DNA of 64,000 nt from Harmonia axyridis (Eukaryota > Arthropoda > Insecta > Coleoptera > Coccinellidae), in NCBI RefSeq assembly GCF_914767665.1, contig NC_059508.1, positions 7,626,001-7,690,000 on the forward strand. The letters are read 5' to 3'. The notes under the pieces are model-generated. The model did no database searches. It was not told the DNA's origin and saw only the letters and a program-made list of their open reading frames with translations. Of the stretch, positions 63,251-64,000 are shown in pieces (within the stretch, counting starts at the first letter, position 1; each line of letters starts with the position of its first letter). Position numbers and translations under genes: made by a program.

Positions 63251-64000
63251 CTAAGAAGTATACTTCTGACTAAGCCATTTCTCAATTTTTTACAGAGTTT
63301 TTCGGGGAACGATGCCATTTCACTATTTCCAACGCAATCTTCTTAAAAAAGATGAGAAGTGTTTTTTATTCCAAATTAATAGATGTGGGTTGTGGGAGCA
63401 TTCGAATTTAAAATAATGATTCCTCCGATTGTTTCACTCGATAATAATCTTGAAGAAAAAAAGATGTAATGGATTTTTCCGAGAAATATGGATTCCTAGA
63501 AATATGTATTGAATCATTTTTTTCCAATTTCAACGAATTTCACACAATTTTTCAAATCGAAATAACTAGTTTTGGGCGTGGGCGCATGCAAATTTAGAAA
63601 AATGGTTTATATGCATCATCCGGTTGTTTTATTTAATCATATTAAAGAAAAAACGGAATATTCGAGCGTTTTATGAAGTGGAAACTCAGCAGAAAAATCT
63701 GAAACCTGAATTCAATTAATATATTTCATCATTTATTCATTAGAATTTAGTTGAGCACGTTTATTATTCATTACATTCCCTGTTTCATAATTCATCATCT
63801 ATTCGATTTAAATTTGAATCCATAAAAAATGCATTTCCGCTTTACTAAAATACTCTATATAATACAAGTGTGGAGTCTGCATACAAATTCACCAATACCC
63901 CCGTCTACCAATTTTTTGCTTAGTACAAAACCCCAAACATGCAAGGGTGCCGACTTTTATTTTTGCCGAGGCGGTAGAAACGCTAGAATGGGCCCTGGAC
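63251..64000. other. AT-rich DNA to the window end
   Basis: No frame, element terminus or RNA gene was identified. The last 50 bases become GC-richer (GCCGAGGCGGTAGAAACGC), so a feature may start beyond the window. Confidence 0.5.

Noticed and set aside
1..64000. tRNA or rRNA genes
   Set aside because: Scanning for TTCGA-type T-loops with cloverleaf partners gave only isolated matches (for example near 4078 and 16768) without paired acceptor stems.

Overview
This window reads as intergenic or heterochromatin-like DNA from an insect nuclear genome. It is AT-rich, has no operons or bacterial signals, and is packed with insect-type mobile elements: mariner, Tc1-like and other DDE/D transposons, hAT, Jockey/CR1/I/RTE-type LINEs, foldback elements and an LTR retroelement. 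A beetle is a plausible source from the repeat mix, but the order cannot be proved from the sequence. I found no intact host gene, no tRNA or rRNA, and no CRISPR array. Nearly every recognisable coding stretch is a decayed or internally deleted transposon gene; the one clean longer frame is a LINE ORF1 (15631-16422, minus).

Layout. 1-5400: the end of a mariner, a 291-bp tandem duplication, and a mariner 3' half. 5480-15863: a 5,192-bp block present twice in direct tandem. I found one base difference in the stretches I compared, and the junctions share the 4-bp microhomology GGCT. Each block holds an I-type LINE RNase H remnant, a 36-bp minisatellite, a hAT transposon with perfect 8-bp target duplications, an internally deleted LINE ORF2 and an oppositely oriented CR1-like LINE 3' end. 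15631-18706: LINE ORF1, then a MITE interrupted by a near-complete Tc1-like transposon. 18861-21760: diverged long direct repeats of unknown type. 22085-35050: a graveyard of LINEs on both strands with mariner-type and MITE insertions nested inside them. 36175-37363: an internally deleted Tc1-like element with clear ends. 38440-41205: a CpG-richer patch with a possible first exon, then two large foldback structures. 41867-46850: a hAT MITE and scattered fragments. 46886-53320: modules starting TACAGGGTG, two adjacent deletion-derivative DNA transposons sharing one TA, and a mariner split by a 1.47-kb composite foldback element. 53322-60654: a three-LTR, two-interior tandem LTR retroelement flanked by the 4-bp duplication AAGT. 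61119-64000: a Tc1 deletion fusion, a LINE C-terminus and a small tandem duplication.

The elements do not form a pathway. What the window records is a series of nested insertions and duplications. The most notable structures are the LTR-interior-LTR-interior-LTR array with almost no coding capacity, the near-identical 5.2-kb tandem block, and the composite foldback at 50824-52292. All functional calls rest on recognition of protein motifs and terminal repeats by eye; no database search was possible.
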